Positions 44,532-53,661 of a DNA stretch of 64,000 nt are shown here, one piece after another. The stretch is from CAVVVS01 sp963751355 (lineage in GTDB: Bacteria; Bacteroidota; Ignavibacteria; Ignavibacteriales; Ignavibacteriaceae). The notes under the pieces are model-generated. The model was not told where the DNA came from, searched no databases, and worked only from the letters and a program-made list of their open reading frames with translations. Position 1 is the first letter of the stretch. Every line of letters starts with the position of its first letter. The stretch spans positions 1 to 64,000 of the forward strand of contig CAVVVS010000131.1 in NCBI GenBank assembly GCA_963751355.1, given 5' to 3'. The position numbers were made by a program, and so were the translations under genes.

Positions 44532-45707
44532 TTATTTTTTGTCAATGTTCAGTAACTTTATTCGCAGGCTATTTTGTGTTAGTATCTTTTTTGTATCTTC
44601 GAATGCCTGTTTCATTTTGAATATATCGGGCTTCTTAAGATAATGGAGTGAGGTATCACTTAGAGTATATTCAACCGGCAATATTATAAATTCTCTCCCT
44701 TTATTAGTATTCCCCTTGAATACCCATGTGGGCAGGTAATTTACGTCTGAAATATAGAAAGAATCCCTACTAATATTTTTTGTTATTCTTATTGTAAGAA
44801 TTACACCTGCGTCTGAATATCGCCACCTCTGATTGGAGATGAAATTCCCCAGGGAATAAGCAACAAAACCCGAATCCAAAGTTGCGTTTTTAGTTTTAAA
44901 TAAATTCGAAGGCTCAATAACATGCGGATGGCTCCCGATTATTATATCCGCACCGTATTGAATAGTTTTTTCAACAACTTCCTTCTGAAATTTTGTCGGC
45001 TCTCTTTGATACTCCTTACCAAAATGGAAATATACAAGAACAATATCTGCACTGTCAATCCGGGCATGATGAATGTCTTCTTTTATTAGACTAGTGTCTA
45101 TTATGTTTATTAAGTATGGTTCATTTTTGGGAATAACATTACCATTAACTCCGTATGAATAGCCGAGAAAGGCAACTCTAATTCCTTTTATGTTAAATAT
45201 TCTAATAGAATCCCTGTCCTTTTTTGAAGTGAAAGTACCATCATAATAAATTCCATTTTTATTTAACATCTCTATTGTTCTCAATAAGCCTTTCTTACCA
45301 TGATCGAGTGCGTGATTATTCGAGGTAAAGAGCAAATTAAAGCCTGCCTTTTTTAAAGGCAATAAATAATCATCAGGCGTATTGAAAAACGGATAACCAG
45401 AATATTTAACCGAGCTGCCAGCTAGAACTGTTTCGAGATTACCAAACGTAAAATCCGCTTGCTGTAAATATTTTGAAATTTTACCATACACCCCGCTAAA
45501 ATTAAAGCTATCTGCCTTTACACGGGCATAATTATATTGAGGGGAATGACACATTAAATCTCCTACTGCAACAATGGAAATTGTTAATGTTGAGTCTAGG
45601 ACATTCTTTAAAAGGGGATGTACTTTTGCGGTATCCTGGCAGAGGCTAACAGCCGAGGTTTGGATAAACAGGTAAATAATGAAAATATATTTCGAAATAC
45701 TCTTCAT
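44532..45707 (-). CDS. CapA-family metallophosphatase-like protein
   Basis: The 391-residue protein has a signal peptide (1-23) and a CapA domain: VAVGDLMCHSPQYN, FTFGNLETVLAGS, LFTSNNHALDHGKKGL, LVYFHFGKEYQREP and DIIIGSHPHVIEPS. These calcineurin-like metal-binding motifs are all present. The family includes CapA/PgsA of poly-gamma-glutamate synthesis, but no pgsB/pgsC neighbours are here and most family members have no known substrate. A hairpin (45717-45754) directly upstream separates it from the histone-like gene. Confidence 0.88.
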   Translation of the reverse strand: MKSISKYIFIIYLFIQTSAVSLCQDTAKVHPLLKNVLDSTLTISIVAVGDLMCHSPQYNYARVKADSFNFSGVYGKISKYLQQADFTFGNLETVLAGSSVKYSGYPFFNTPDDYLLPLKKAGFNLLFTSNNHALDHGKKGLLRTIEMLNKNGIYYDGTFTSKKDRDSIRIFNIKGIRVAFLGYSYGVNGNVIPKNEPYLINIIDTSLIKEDIHHARIDSADIVLVYFHFGKEYQREPTKFQKEVVEKTIQYGADIIIGSHPHVIEPSNLFKTKNATLDSGFVAYSLGNFISNQRWRYSDAGVILTIRITKNISRDSFYISDVNYLPTWVFKGNTNKGREFIILPVEYTLSDTSLHYLKKPDIFKMKQAFEDTKKILTQNSLRIKLLNIDKK

Positions 45708-45716
45708 AAATAAAAT

Positions 45717-45754
45717 AAGGCTGAACCAATTATAAAATCAGTTGGTTCAGCCTT
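45717..45754 (-). terminator. Terminator of the histone H1-like gene
   Basis: AAGGCTGAACCAA and TTGGTTCAGCCTT form a perfect 13-bp stem with a 12-base loop, followed on the minus strand by ATTTTATTT. It lies between the H1-like stop codon and the CapA start codon, so CapA must have its own promoter or depend on read-through. Confidence 0.88.
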
Positions 45755-45784
45755 CCAATAAATTCAACAAAAAGTAGAAAATTA

Positions 45785-45988
45785 CTACATTCTTCCTTGT
45801 TGTTTTTCCAATTTACGTTGTGCTTTCAATTCTTGAACATCTTTGCGAACATCTTGAGAAAGTTTTCTAAGTTCGCTCAGACCTTTCCGTAAACGTGTAC
45901 CGGCAGCCGCCTGCCCCTTTTCATAAAACTTTTCAAAATCAATTTCCAGATCCTTAACTGCTTGTACCAATTCTTCATATTTGTTCAT
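45785..45988 (-). CDS. Histone H1-like (Hc1 family) small DNA-associated protein
   Basis: The 67-residue basic helical protein reads MNKYEELVQAVKDLEIDFEK, then FYEKGQAAAGTRLRKGLSEL, then a lysine/arginine-rich tail ending RKLEKQQGRM. Short proteins with the FYEKGxxAAGTRxRKGxxxL pattern are widespread in Bacteroidota and relatives and are annotated as histone H1-like. They probably coat or bend DNA. A strong GGAGG ribosome site precedes the ATG and a strong terminator follows, so it is likely a highly expressed single-gene transcript. Confidence 0.9.
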   Translation of the reverse strand: MNKYEELVQAVKDLEIDFEKFYEKGQAAAGTRLRKGLSELRKLSQDVRKDVQELKAQRKLEKQQGRM

Positions 45989-46019
45989 TTAAACCTCCAA
46001 TAAAGTTAAAAGAAAATTG

Positions 46020-48020
46020 TTATTTAGAATTCTCAAGAACAATCTCGGCTATATCTTTTACGGCTACATCATCGGTTTTATCGAAATGTTTAACGCCGTC
46101 GGTCATCATCGTCATACAAAACGGACATGCAGAAGCGATTGTACCGGCATTTGTTTCTAGTGCTTCCTTTGTACGTACAACATTAATACTTTCACCCTCC
46201 TCATCTTCAAGGAACATTCTGCCCCCACCTGCACCACAGCACATGCCTCTGCTTCTGCTGCGGTCCATTTCTATCAAATCCAAATCGTTTATTTTCTTCA
46301 ATGATTCCCGCGGCGGATCGTAAACATTATTATACCTGCCTAAGTAACAAGAATCATGATAAGTAAGCGTCTCCTTCTTGTTGTCATTTTTAAATTCTAT
46401 TTTGCCTTTTTTAATTAAATCTTCAATCATTTGCGTATGGTGCATTACTTCATAATTACCGCCAAATTGTTTGTATTCATTTTTTAAAGAATTGAAACAA
46501 TGAGGACAGGCAGTTACTATCTTCTTCACGCCGTAATTATTTAACGTTTCAATATTTTCCTGCATCATCATTTGAGCAAGATATTCGTTCCCTAATCGCC
46601 TGGCAGTATCGCCATTGCATTTTTCTTCCGTTCCCAGTATTCTAAAATCAATATCAGCTTTTTGCATTAATGTGGCAAAAGCTTGAGTAACTTTTTTGTA
46701 TCTGTTATCAAATGAGCCCGCACAACCAACCCAAAATAAAATTTCACCGTTCGGGTCTTCCGCCATCGTTTTGATATTCATGCCTTCAGCCCATTCTGCA
46801 CGATCTTGCGGATTAAATGCCCATGGAGTATAGTTTGTTTCAATACTTTTGAAAACGGCATTAAGATTTGAAGGGAATTCAGCCTCTGTTAATACAAGAT
46901 CCCGCCGCATATCTACAATAGAATCGACATGTTCTATCATTACGGGGCATTCTTGTACGCAGGCCATACAGGTTGTACACTGCCATAATTCTTTATCACT
47001 TATATAATCATGAACTAGGGTTTTCGTCAGTGTTGGGTCTTCTTTAATATCCTTTAAAATTAATGGAGCTTTATCCTGGGTTCTTTTACGAATTTCAACC
47101 ATTATTCTTCTTGGCGACAACGTTTTTCCGGCGGTTGCTGCAGGGCAAGCTGCCGTACATCGACCGCATTCAGTGCATGAATAACCGTCTAAGATTTGTT
47201 TCCATGATAAATGTTCTATGTCCGCAGCCCCGTATACTTCTATATTTTCATCCTCAAGATCGATAGCTTTTAATGTGTTTCTTACTGGTTCAAGGTTTGC
47301 TAAATAAGTGTTTGGAATAGAAGTTAATACATGAAGATGTTTTGAGTAAGGCAGGTAATTAAGAAATCCCAACACAACAACAATATGCATCCACCAAAAA
47401 AATTCAAAATAAGCAGCAGCATGTTGTGTTGTTGCGCTGTAAAAAACCGGACTTAGCCATGCGGCAACAGGATGAATTTCATATGGTTTTAGTATAAAAT
47501 TATGTTCTGCTATTAGCGAAATATTTTCGCCGAACATAGCAACAACAACCAGCATAATCAATATTAAAATAAAAGTTGCATCTAGTTGTCCCGATTTTTC
47601 AACTTTTAACCTTGGAACTTTTAGTACAAACCTTCTATAAAGCGCATATAAGCATGACAAAAATACCAAAACACCGAAAATATCTTGAACGAAAGTAACG
47701 AATGCATAAAAAATACCCGTTCCAGCAAAACTAAACGGGGAGTAAAAACCTTGGATGAAAGCTTCTAGTACTGCAAACAAAAACAGCATGAAACCCCAAA
47801 AAATTAAAAAATGTAGCGTGCCTGCTATAGGGTCTCTTAACAGCTTCGATTGTCCAAAAGCTATTTTTAGAACCCGTTGTAACCTTTTAGCTACATCACC
47901 GGATCTATCATCTTTTTTCTTAGCAACCAGCATTTGCTTAATTAAATTTCTACTGCTCCATACAAAGAGACCGATAGCAAATGCAAAAATTAAAATGAAA
48001 ATAATATTTTTAAATTCCAT
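46020..48020 (-). CDS. Membrane-anchored (Fe-S) heterodisulfide reductase D-like protein
   Basis: The 666-residue protein begins with about six membrane helices of the NarI/DsrM-like type (about 5-240). Two [4Fe-4S] motifs follow, CTECGRCTAACP (about 282-293) and CTTCMACVQECP (about 345-356). Two CCG-type cysteine domains then contain WVGCAGSFDNRYKK with ACPHCFNSL, and HDSCYLGRYN with GMCCGAGGGRMF and ACPFCMTMM. This fusion of a quinone-binding membrane part to HdrD-like catalytic domains is often linked with electron-transfer flavoprotein and acyl-CoA oxidation, passing electrons to quinone. No etfAB genes are in the window, so the partner is unknown. Confidence 0.9.
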   Translation of the reverse strand: MEFKNIIFILIFAFAIGLFVWSSRNLIKQMLVAKKKDDRSGDVAKRLQRVLKIAFGQSKLLRDPIAGTLHFLIFWGFMLFLFAVLEAFIQGFYSPFSFAGTGIFYAFVTFVQDIFGVLVFLSCLYALYRRFVLKVPRLKVEKSGQLDATFILILIMLVVVAMFGENISLIAEHNFILKPYEIHPVAAWLSPVFYSATTQHAAAYFEFFWWMHIVVVLGFLNYLPYSKHLHVLTSIPNTYLANLEPVRNTLKAIDLEDENIEVYGAADIEHLSWKQILDGYSCTECGRCTAACPAATAGKTLSPRRIMVEIRKRTQDKAPLILKDIKEDPTLTKTLVHDYISDKELWQCTTCMACVQECPVMIEHVDSIVDMRRDLVLTEAEFPSNLNAVFKSIETNYTPWAFNPQDRAEWAEGMNIKTMAEDPNGEILFWVGCAGSFDNRYKKVTQAFATLMQKADIDFRILGTEEKCNGDTARRLGNEYLAQMMMQENIETLNNYGVKKIVTACPHCFNSLKNEYKQFGGNYEVMHHTQMIEDLIKKGKIEFKNDNKKETLTYHDSCYLGRYNNVYDPPRESLKKINDLDLIEMDRSRSRGMCCGAGGGRMFLEDEEGESINVVRTKEALETNAGTIASACPFCMTMMTDGVKHFDKTDDVAVKDIAEIVLENSK

Positions 48021-48080
48021 AATAGCTCAAAGTGATTATATAAAAGTAAATTTAACCTTTAAATAAGCTATGATGATAAA

Positions 48081-48662
48081 TTAAGATTTAATTTTTTTTC
48101 TGGAAAATCCAAAATAGATACTTGCTGCTGCAAACACTTTAACTACCATCCATGCAAAAAAGAAAACAGCACCCGTGATTAATGCTTCCTTAATATCGTG
48201 AATATACACTACTCCAAGATAAAGTGAGCCAATAATAAGGATTAATAGATTACCTGTAAACATTGACAAAACTACTCCAATGTAACTCTTATGTCTTTCA
48301 ACCAAATAGCCGGTAACATAAGCAGCTATAGGAAACGCTAATAAGTATCCGCCAGTTGGTCCAAATAACCTGGCGAATCCAATTGTAAAATCAGGTATTT
48401 GAGCAAATACAGGTAAACCGAGACAGCCCATTAATAAATAAATTATCTGACTGTAAGCTCCTCTTTTAGCACCGAGAATAGCACCTGCAAACAGCACCAT
48501 CATAGTCTGTAAAGTAAATGGAACAGGTTTTACCGGAATGGTAATCTGAGCTGCCAAAGCAGTCAACAGTGAAAAAGAAAAGATCCAAAATAACCTGGAT
48601 GCATAGACTTTTGATAGTAGTTTAAATGATTTACTTTCATGTATATTTTCATGGACTGGCAT
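48081..48662 (-). CDS. bioY: Biotin transporter BioY
   Basis: I start it at ATG 48662, six bases after GAGG, which itself overlaps the TGA stop of the upstream hydrolase gene; a TTG at 48674 has less support. The 193-residue S-component has six membrane helices, with ITIPVKPVPFTLQTMMVLFAG, the G-rich LLMGCLGLPVFA and RLFGPTGGYLLAFPIAAYV, all BioY signatures. It imports biotin, alone or with a shared ECF module; none is in the window. Translational coupling with the hydrolase gene is likely. Confidence 0.94.
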   Translation of the reverse strand: MPVHENIHESKSFKLLSKVYASRLFWIFSFSLLTALAAQITIPVKPVPFTLQTMMVLFAGAILGAKRGAYSQIIYLLMGCLGLPVFAQIPDFTIGFARLFGPTGGYLLAFPIAAYVTGYLVERHKSYIGVVLSMFTGNLLILIIGSLYLGVVYIHDIKEALITGAVFFFAWMVVKVFAAASIYFGFSRKKIKS

Positions 48663-48670
48663 TTTAATCC

Positions 48671-49504
48671 TCAAAATAAATTTGTGTTAAAAAATTTTTC
48701 CGTCTTGTTTATGAGTCTATCAAATTTAGGATTGGTCCCCTCAAAGGGATGTTTAATATCAAATGTATGCCCGCATGCGGGAATCGTGAATAACTCGGTC
48801 ATTTTTTTATCCGACCAGTTATACAGTTGTTCAGCCTCTTTAGATTTTACGGCTAGATCTTGTTCACCATGTGCAATAAATAAAGGTCTATTCAATTCTT
48901 TTACCGCTTTTTCAATATTCAGTAATTTTTTTTGATTTTTTTCGATATCTTCCAATAAAGAAACGTTTAACCGCATCTTCTGTTTTGTTCTAGTGTTGAG
49001 AACCTCTAAAAACCCTCTCTTTTTCCATTCCTCTTTTTGGCGCTTTGAATATCGGTCTAACTTCGAAATAGATGACCACGTAGCAATGGCCGAAACTTCT
49101 TTTTTAGTTCTTGCAGTTAACAATGCAATTGCCCCGCCTCTACTATGCCCCAATAAGCCTATCTTTTTATTCTTAACCTCCCCGAAATAATTATTTAAAT
49201 AAGCATCAATAACCTGCTGTAATTCACTAATTTCACGGGAAAATGTATTCTGTGCAAATTTATCAAGTTCTACAAACTCAGTCAGGCTTTCTCCAACACC
49301 ATTATGCGAAAAATTAAACGCAATAACAAAATATTTTTTATCAGAATAATATTTACCGATATATGGTCCAAAACCCCAATCTTTAAATCCTTTAAATCCA
49401 TGAACTAATATTATACATGGCGAAGTGTGAACATTTTCATTACCATAAGTTGAAATTCTCAGTAAGTTATTCTCATATGTTGGAAGTATAAAATCTTTGC
49501 TCAT
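48671..49504 (-). CDS. Alpha/beta hydrolase (dienelactone-hydrolase-like/serine esterase)
   Basis: Start at ATG 49504 gives 277 residues; an in-frame TTG at 49540 would add twelve hydrophobic residues without a ribosome site. Seen are the oxyanion region LVHGFKGFKDWGFG, the nucleophile elbow GLLGHSRGGAIALL, an aspartate in HGEQDLAV and a histidine in PACGHTFDIKHPFEG. This is a complete catalytic triad. It has no signal peptide from the chosen start. Its substrate is unknown. The stop codon overlaps the bioY ribosome site. Confidence 0.82.
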   Translation of the reverse strand: MSKDFILPTYENNLLRISTYGNENVHTSPCIILVHGFKGFKDWGFGPYIGKYYSDKKYFVIAFNFSHNGVGESLTEFVELDKFAQNTFSREISELQQVIDAYLNNYFGEVKNKKIGLLGHSRGGAIALLTARTKKEVSAIATWSSISKLDRYSKRQKEEWKKRGFLEVLNTRTKQKMRLNVSLLEDIEKNQKKLLNIEKAVKELNRPLFIAHGEQDLAVKSKEAEQLYNWSDKKMTELFTIPACGHTFDIKHPFEGTNPKFDRLINKTEKFFNTNLF

Positions 49505-49930
49505 CTTTTCAAATATGCTTATTATAAGTAGAAAAGTCAAGAAAATAGATTAAATTTAAGGTTTGGCACTGCTGTTAATATCTTGATTTAATTAAATCAC
49601 TCCTCCAAAATGTCTAAAAAAAATTAAATAAACGTATATTAAGTTGTTCAATAAATTCTCAGGATTATCTCCGCACGTAACGCTTCGCTATGGAAAAATG
49701 AATTCATTATTTCCAATCGTTCTCATTCGATTACGTATAATCATTAGGCTGTTTGGGAAATTATTTGATATTTTTTTATAATAAATATTAGACTGTAAAA
49801 TAATTACAGAAGACTAATAAATCCAATTTCCTTTTAATCTGTATTTGTTTAATTTGTAATAGTGAGCTAATAGGAAAATGAATTTTTACATTAAGAGAAA
49901 AACAATTAATTTATTATTAAATTAAATCGA

Positions 49931-50072
49931 TAGATTTTTTGCAAAATAGTTTATTTGACATTTGGAAGGAGTCATCGACTGAGACCTTTGCAACTATGGT
50001 GCAAGTTGTTTAGAATTGTGAGATTTCTGTCTAAGATTGAAATGACATTGAAGTATATTATATTGCAGAGGC
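49931..50072 (-). repeat. MITE-like intergenic repeat, copy 3 (inverted relative to copies 1 and 2)
   Basis: Read on the minus strand, the blocks are GCCTCTGCAATATA, TGTCATTTCAATC, TCTCACAATTCTAAAC, CAGTCGATGACTCCTTC, AAATGTCAAA and CTATTTTGCAAAAAATCT, the same order as in copies 1 and 2. The element ends 20 bases before the start of the HisA-like gene, so it supplies part of that gene's upstream region. The left part of the 588-base gap 49505-49930 has no gene. Confidence 0.8.
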
Positions 50073-50092
50073 TTTAATAATCAAAATTACTT

Positions 50093-50845
50093 ATGCGCTA
50101 TTTATTAGTTATACCGTCCATAGATATAAGGCATGGCAAAACTGTTCGTGTTGTCAAAGGGATTCCTGAGTTAAATTGTAAAGAATATGGAAGTGATCCA
50201 GTAGATATGGCAAGAATCTGGAGAGCGGAAAATTCGAAGTTGATTCATGTTGTAGATTTTGACGGAGCTGCAGATCATACAAGGAATAATTTTCATGTAG
50301 TGAAAGAAATTTGTTCTTCTGTAATTATTCCGGTTCAATTTGCAGGCGGTATCAGAAATTTTGAAGATGTTAATTTAATTATGGATTGCGGCATAAGCAG
50401 GCTGATTGTTAGTACGATGGCAATAAATAATATAACAGATTTTATTAAAGCTTTTGAAACTTACGGACCTAACAAAATAGCTATTTCTTTAGATATTATA
50501 GATGAGGAAATTGTGATTAAGGGTAGAAAAATTAAAACCGGCATTAACTACCTGGATTTTGCAAAAAAAATGAGAGATATAGGAATTGACAGATTTATAG
50601 TCACCGATGTTTTAAGAAACGGTGTAATGGGTGGTCCTAACCTGACGTATTCTATAAATGTTGCTGAAACTACGGGAGCCAAAGTCACTCACTCCGGCGG
50701 TGTGCGAAATAAAGATGAATTAATGGATATTCAGGGGATAATACCTGTAGGAATCGATTCCGTCATAGTGGGCAGAGCATTATACGAAAATAGGTTTCCA
50801 TGTCAAAAATTGTGGCGGGTTGCCGAATCCGGAATTTTTCAATAG
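50093..50845 (+). CDS. HisA-like phosphoribosyl isomerase (TIM barrel)
   Basis: The 250-residue barrel has IPSIDIRHGKTVRVVKG with the catalytic aspartate D10 and phosphate-binding segments QFAGGIRNFEDVN and THSGGVRNKDELM. The second aspartate region is IAISLDIIDEEIV. This matches HisA (ProFAR isomerase, histidine biosynthesis) in both halves. It is, however, far from any other his gene and followed by a cyclic-nucleotide-binding protein. It could be the genomic HisA or a HisA-like paralogue with another aldose substrate. A start at ATG 50093 is chosen; no clear ribosome site is seen. Confidence 0.78.
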   Translation: MRYLLVIPSIDIRHGKTVRVVKGIPELNCKEYGSDPVDMARIWRAENSKLIHVVDFDGAADHTRNNFHVVKEICSSVIIPVQFAGGIRNFEDVNLIMDCGISRLIVSTMAINNITDFIKAFETYGPNKIAISLDIIDEEIVIKGRKIKTGINYLDFAKKMRDIGIDRFIVTDVLRNGVMGGPNLTYSINVAETTGAKVTHSGGVRNKDELMDIQGIIPVGIDSVIVGRALYENRFPCQKLWRVAESGIFQ

Positions 50846-50854
50846 AGGAACAAC

Positions 50855-51415
50855 ATGGATAACAAAAATAATAATGATATAATTCATAGCAGCTTTTGGG
50901 CTAATTTTTTTAATACTCCTACCGAAAAAATTGATTTGCAAAAGTCATTAAAAGCTATTCCGATATTTAATTATTTGAGTAATAAAGATATTTCACTTTT
51001 AATTAGTATAATTCATAATAGGAATTATTTAGCTGGTGAATACGTGTTTTATCAAGGAGATCCCGGAATCGGTCTGTACATTATTCGCGACGGTGAGATT
51101 GTTATTGAAAGGAATAGTGAAGATAATAATGTTATTCCGTTAGCAACCTTCTCGAAAGGAGATTTTTTCGGAGAACTCGCTCTCGTGGACGGTGAAAAAA
51201 GATCGGCTTCGGCAATTACTAAAACTGATTCTAGGCTTGCTGTAATTTTTAAACCTGACTTAGATGAGTTTATTGAAAAATTTCCGAAAAAAGGAATCAA
51301 AATTTTACAAGGTATTTCGCAAATTGTTGCAATTCGTCTGCGTAAGCTAAATGAAGATCATTTTCAGCTTCAAAATAAATTACAGATAAAATCGGAGAAC
51401 AATTATGGAACCTGA
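50855..51415 (+). CDS. Cyclic-nucleotide-binding domain protein
   Basis: The 186-residue protein contains one cNMP-binding beta-roll (about 30-150) with VFYQGDPGIGLYIIRDGEIVI and the phosphate-binding cassette FFGELALVDGEKRSASAI. No winged-helix DNA-binding domain follows; the C terminus is a short helix (LRKLNEDHFQLQNKLQ). It may therefore be a stand-alone sensor or adaptor. Its end overlaps the universal stress protein start by 11 bases, so the two are co-translated. Confidence 0.85.
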   Translation: MDNKNNNDIIHSSFWANFFNTPTEKIDLQKSLKAIPIFNYLSNKDISLLISIIHNRNYLAGEYVFYQGDPGIGLYIIRDGEIVIERNSEDNNVIPLATFSKGDFFGELALVDGEKRSASAITKTDSRLAVIFKPDLDEFIEKFPKKGIKILQGISQIVAIRLRKLNEDHFQLQNKLQIKSENNYGT

Positions 51416-51899
51416 AATAAAAAAAATACTGGTACCAATTGACTTTTCTGACTATTCTAAAAGTTCACTGAAATATGCTGTCAATTTTGTAAAAAAATTT
51501 AATGCCGAAATACAACTTGTTTATGTAGTAGAACCTGTTATCTATCCACCTGATTTTAGTATGGGACAAATTGCCATTCCTTCGGTTGACCTGGAAATGG
51601 ATAAAAGAGCCATAGAAGAGCTTGACAAATTAGCGGAAAAAAATATCCCCCGTGAGTTAAAAGTAAAAACAATTGTTAAAACCGGGAAACCTTTTTTAGA
51701 AATAATTGATACCGCAATCGAGGAAAATATTGATTTGATTATTATTGCAACACATGGACATACTGGCGTAGAGCATATCCTTTTCGGAAGCACCGCGGAA
51801 AAGGTTGTAAGAAAAGCGCCTTGCCCCGTTCTCACCTTGAGGGAACCTCCTAAGGGATATAATTTTAAAGAGGAGTTATCGAAAACGGAAAAAGAATAA
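51405..51899 (+). CDS. Universal stress protein (UspA family)
   Basis: The 164-residue protein has the family N terminus KKILVPIDFSDYSKSSLKYA, an acidic/valine-rich core, and the ATP-binding signature ATHGHTGVEHILFGSTAEKV followed by VRKAPCPVLTLR. The G-x2-G-x9-G(S) pattern is complete, so it should bind ATP. It is coupled to the cNMP-binding gene by an 11-base overlap and ends 3 bases from the convergent polyprenyl synthase gene. Confidence 0.93.
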   Translation: MEPEIKKILVPIDFSDYSKSSLKYAVNFVKKFNAEIQLVYVVEPVIYPPDFSMGQIAIPSVDLEMDKRAIEELDKLAEKNIPRELKVKTIVKTGKPFLEIIDTAIEENIDLIIIATHGHTGVEHILFGSTAEKVVRKAPCPVLTLREPPKGYNFKEELSKTEKE

Positions 51900-51902
51900 A
51901 AA

Positions 51903-52883
51903 TTAATTTTTCCTGTCTATTACAAAATCAACTAATGCTTCCAGTGCAATTTTACTGGGAGAATCCGGGAATACTTTTAACGTTTCTTTGGCTTTTTGCG
52001 AGTACACATGAGCGGTTTCCAAAGCATATTCTATTCCCCTATTCTTACGTACAAAATCAATTACCTCTTTCAAATTATCCTTTTTCTTCCCGTTTTTTAT
52101 CATTTTTTTTATGTTGGATGCTTCTTTATTGGAGACTTGATTGAGAGAATAAATTAAAGGAAGAGTCAACTTTTTTTCTTTGATGTCACCGCCGATGGGT
52201 TTACCGATTGTTTTGGTTGAGCCTTCAAAATCAAGGACATCATCTCTAATTTGGAAAGCGATTCCAATCGCATCACCGAAGATTTTCATAGCCTCCTTGT
52301 ATTCCGGCAGAGTTGATGAACTTAGCGCGCCAATCTGGCAGCATGTTTCTAACAATGAAGCCGTTTTATCAGAGATTATTCTGAAATATGTCTTTTCATC
52401 AATATCCAGTTTACGTGTTTTTTGAATTTGGAGTAATTCACCTTCCGACATTCTTTTAACAGTCGAAGTAATTATTTCCAAAAAATCATAATCTTTCCCT
52501 TCAACAGCAATCATTAAACCCCTTGATAAAAGATAATCTCCCATAAGAACTGCAATCTTATTTTTAAATACGGCATTGATCGACCAGAACGCTCTTCTTT
52601 TATCCGCACTATCAACAACATCATCATGAATTAATGTTGCAGTATGGAGCAGTTCTACTAAAATAGCTCCCCGAAAAGTCCTTTCATTTATACCGCCGGC
52701 TACTTTTGCTGATAAAAGCACTAATAACGGTCTCATTTTTTTGCTTTTTTGTCTAATGATATAACGGGTGACTAAATCCACAAGATATACATCGGAGTGA
52801 AGCGAACTTTTAAAAAGATCATTAAACTGATCTAATTCTGACTTAATCGGTAAACTTATTTTTGATAAATCTTTCTTAATCAA
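51903..52883 (-). CDS. All-trans polyprenyl diphosphate synthase
   Basis: The 326-residue enzyme extends allylic diphosphates with isopentenyl diphosphate; its products are probably quinone side chains. First and second aspartate-rich motifs are LIHDDVVDSADKRR and FQIRDDVLDFEG, with GDYLLSRG and GGDIKEKKLTLPLIY. Small side chains just before the first motif (LLHTATLI) point to a long-chain product, as in IspB. It starts by overlapping the tatC stop by four bases, an unusual partner, and is the third gene in a glyA-tatC-synthase run. Confidence 0.93.
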   Translation of the reverse strand: MIKKDLSKISLPIKSELDQFNDLFKSSLHSDVYLVDLVTRYIIRQKSKKMRPLLVLLSAKVAGGINERTFRGAILVELLHTATLIHDDVVDSADKRRAFWSINAVFKNKIAVLMGDYLLSRGLMIAVEGKDYDFLEIITSTVKRMSEGELLQIQKTRKLDIDEKTYFRIISDKTASLLETCCQIGALSSSTLPEYKEAMKIFGDAIGIAFQIRDDVLDFEGSTKTIGKPIGGDIKEKKLTLPLIYSLNQVSNKEASNIKKMIKNGKKKDNLKEVIDFVRKNRGIEYALETAHVYSQKAKETLKVFPDSPSKIALEALVDFVIDRKN

Positions 52884-53647
52884 GATTTTTTCGCAGCTAA
52901 TTTTGAAATTAAGATACTTATTTCATATAATAAAAATAATGGTGCCGCTAATATTAATTGAGAAACAGGATCTGTCCCGGGTGTTAAAAATGCGGCTGCA
53001 ATAAAAATCACTACAATCGCATGTCTTCTATATTTTTTCATAAAATCCGGAGTCAGAATTCCGAGTTTTGTAAGGAAAAAAGAAATCATCGGTAATTCAA
53101 ATACTGCACCGGCACCGATCATAATACTAATTATAATAGACATATATTCATCGATCGCAAATTCATTTTTTATGGCTTTTGTACCGAATTGTGCTGCAAA
53201 TTTTAATGTGAGAGGCAGCATGACAAAATATGCGAATACTATTCCCGCAATAAAGCACAGCGTCGAAAATGTTACGATTGATGTGATATATTTCCTTTCA
53301 TTTCTCTTGAGCGCTGGAGAAATAAACTTCCAAAATTGATAGAATAAATTAGGAAGACTTATTATAATTCCGCCTGCAATAGCAACCTGGAAATATAGGA
53401 ATAACTGACCGAACGGTCTCAAATTTTGAAGAGATACTCCTGAATGTTTCGCCGGTAAAAGTAAAACATTATTTATAAGAAAATCTATAAATATCCAGCA
53501 AATTATTGTGCCGACGAAAACACCGATTACTGAATATATAATTCTCCATCTAAGTTCCTCGAGATGTTCGAGGAAAGTCATTTCACCGCCTTCTTGCCCC
53601 CCATCATCTGTATTCGTATCAAAAGTTGTCAGTTCTTCATTAGGCAC
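52880..53647 (-). CDS. tatC: Sec-independent protein translocase TatC
   Basis: The 255-residue protein has six membrane helices with TatC signatures: MTFLEHLEELRWRIIYSV at the first helix, FWKFISPALKRNERKYI, and the conserved glutamate region GAVFELPMISFFLTKLGIL. It is the twin-arginine receptor of the Tat system for folded proteins. About 23 acidic and polar residues precede the conserved start of the fold. No tatA gene is in the window. It lies 14 bases after glyA and overlaps the polyprenyl synthase. Confidence 0.94.
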   Translation of the reverse strand: MPNEELTTFDTNTDDGGQEGGEMTFLEHLEELRWRIIYSVIGVFVGTIICWIFIDFLINNVLLLPAKHSGVSLQNLRPFGQLFLYFQVAIAGGIIISLPNLFYQFWKFISPALKRNERKYITSIVTFSTLCFIAGIVFAYFVMLPLTLKFAAQFGTKAIKNEFAIDEYMSIIISIMIGAGAVFELPMISFFLTKLGILTPDFMKKYRRHAIVVIFIAAAFLTPGTDPVSQLILAAPLFLLYEISILISKLAAKKS

Positions 53648-53661
53648 GATAAAAAATGCTC

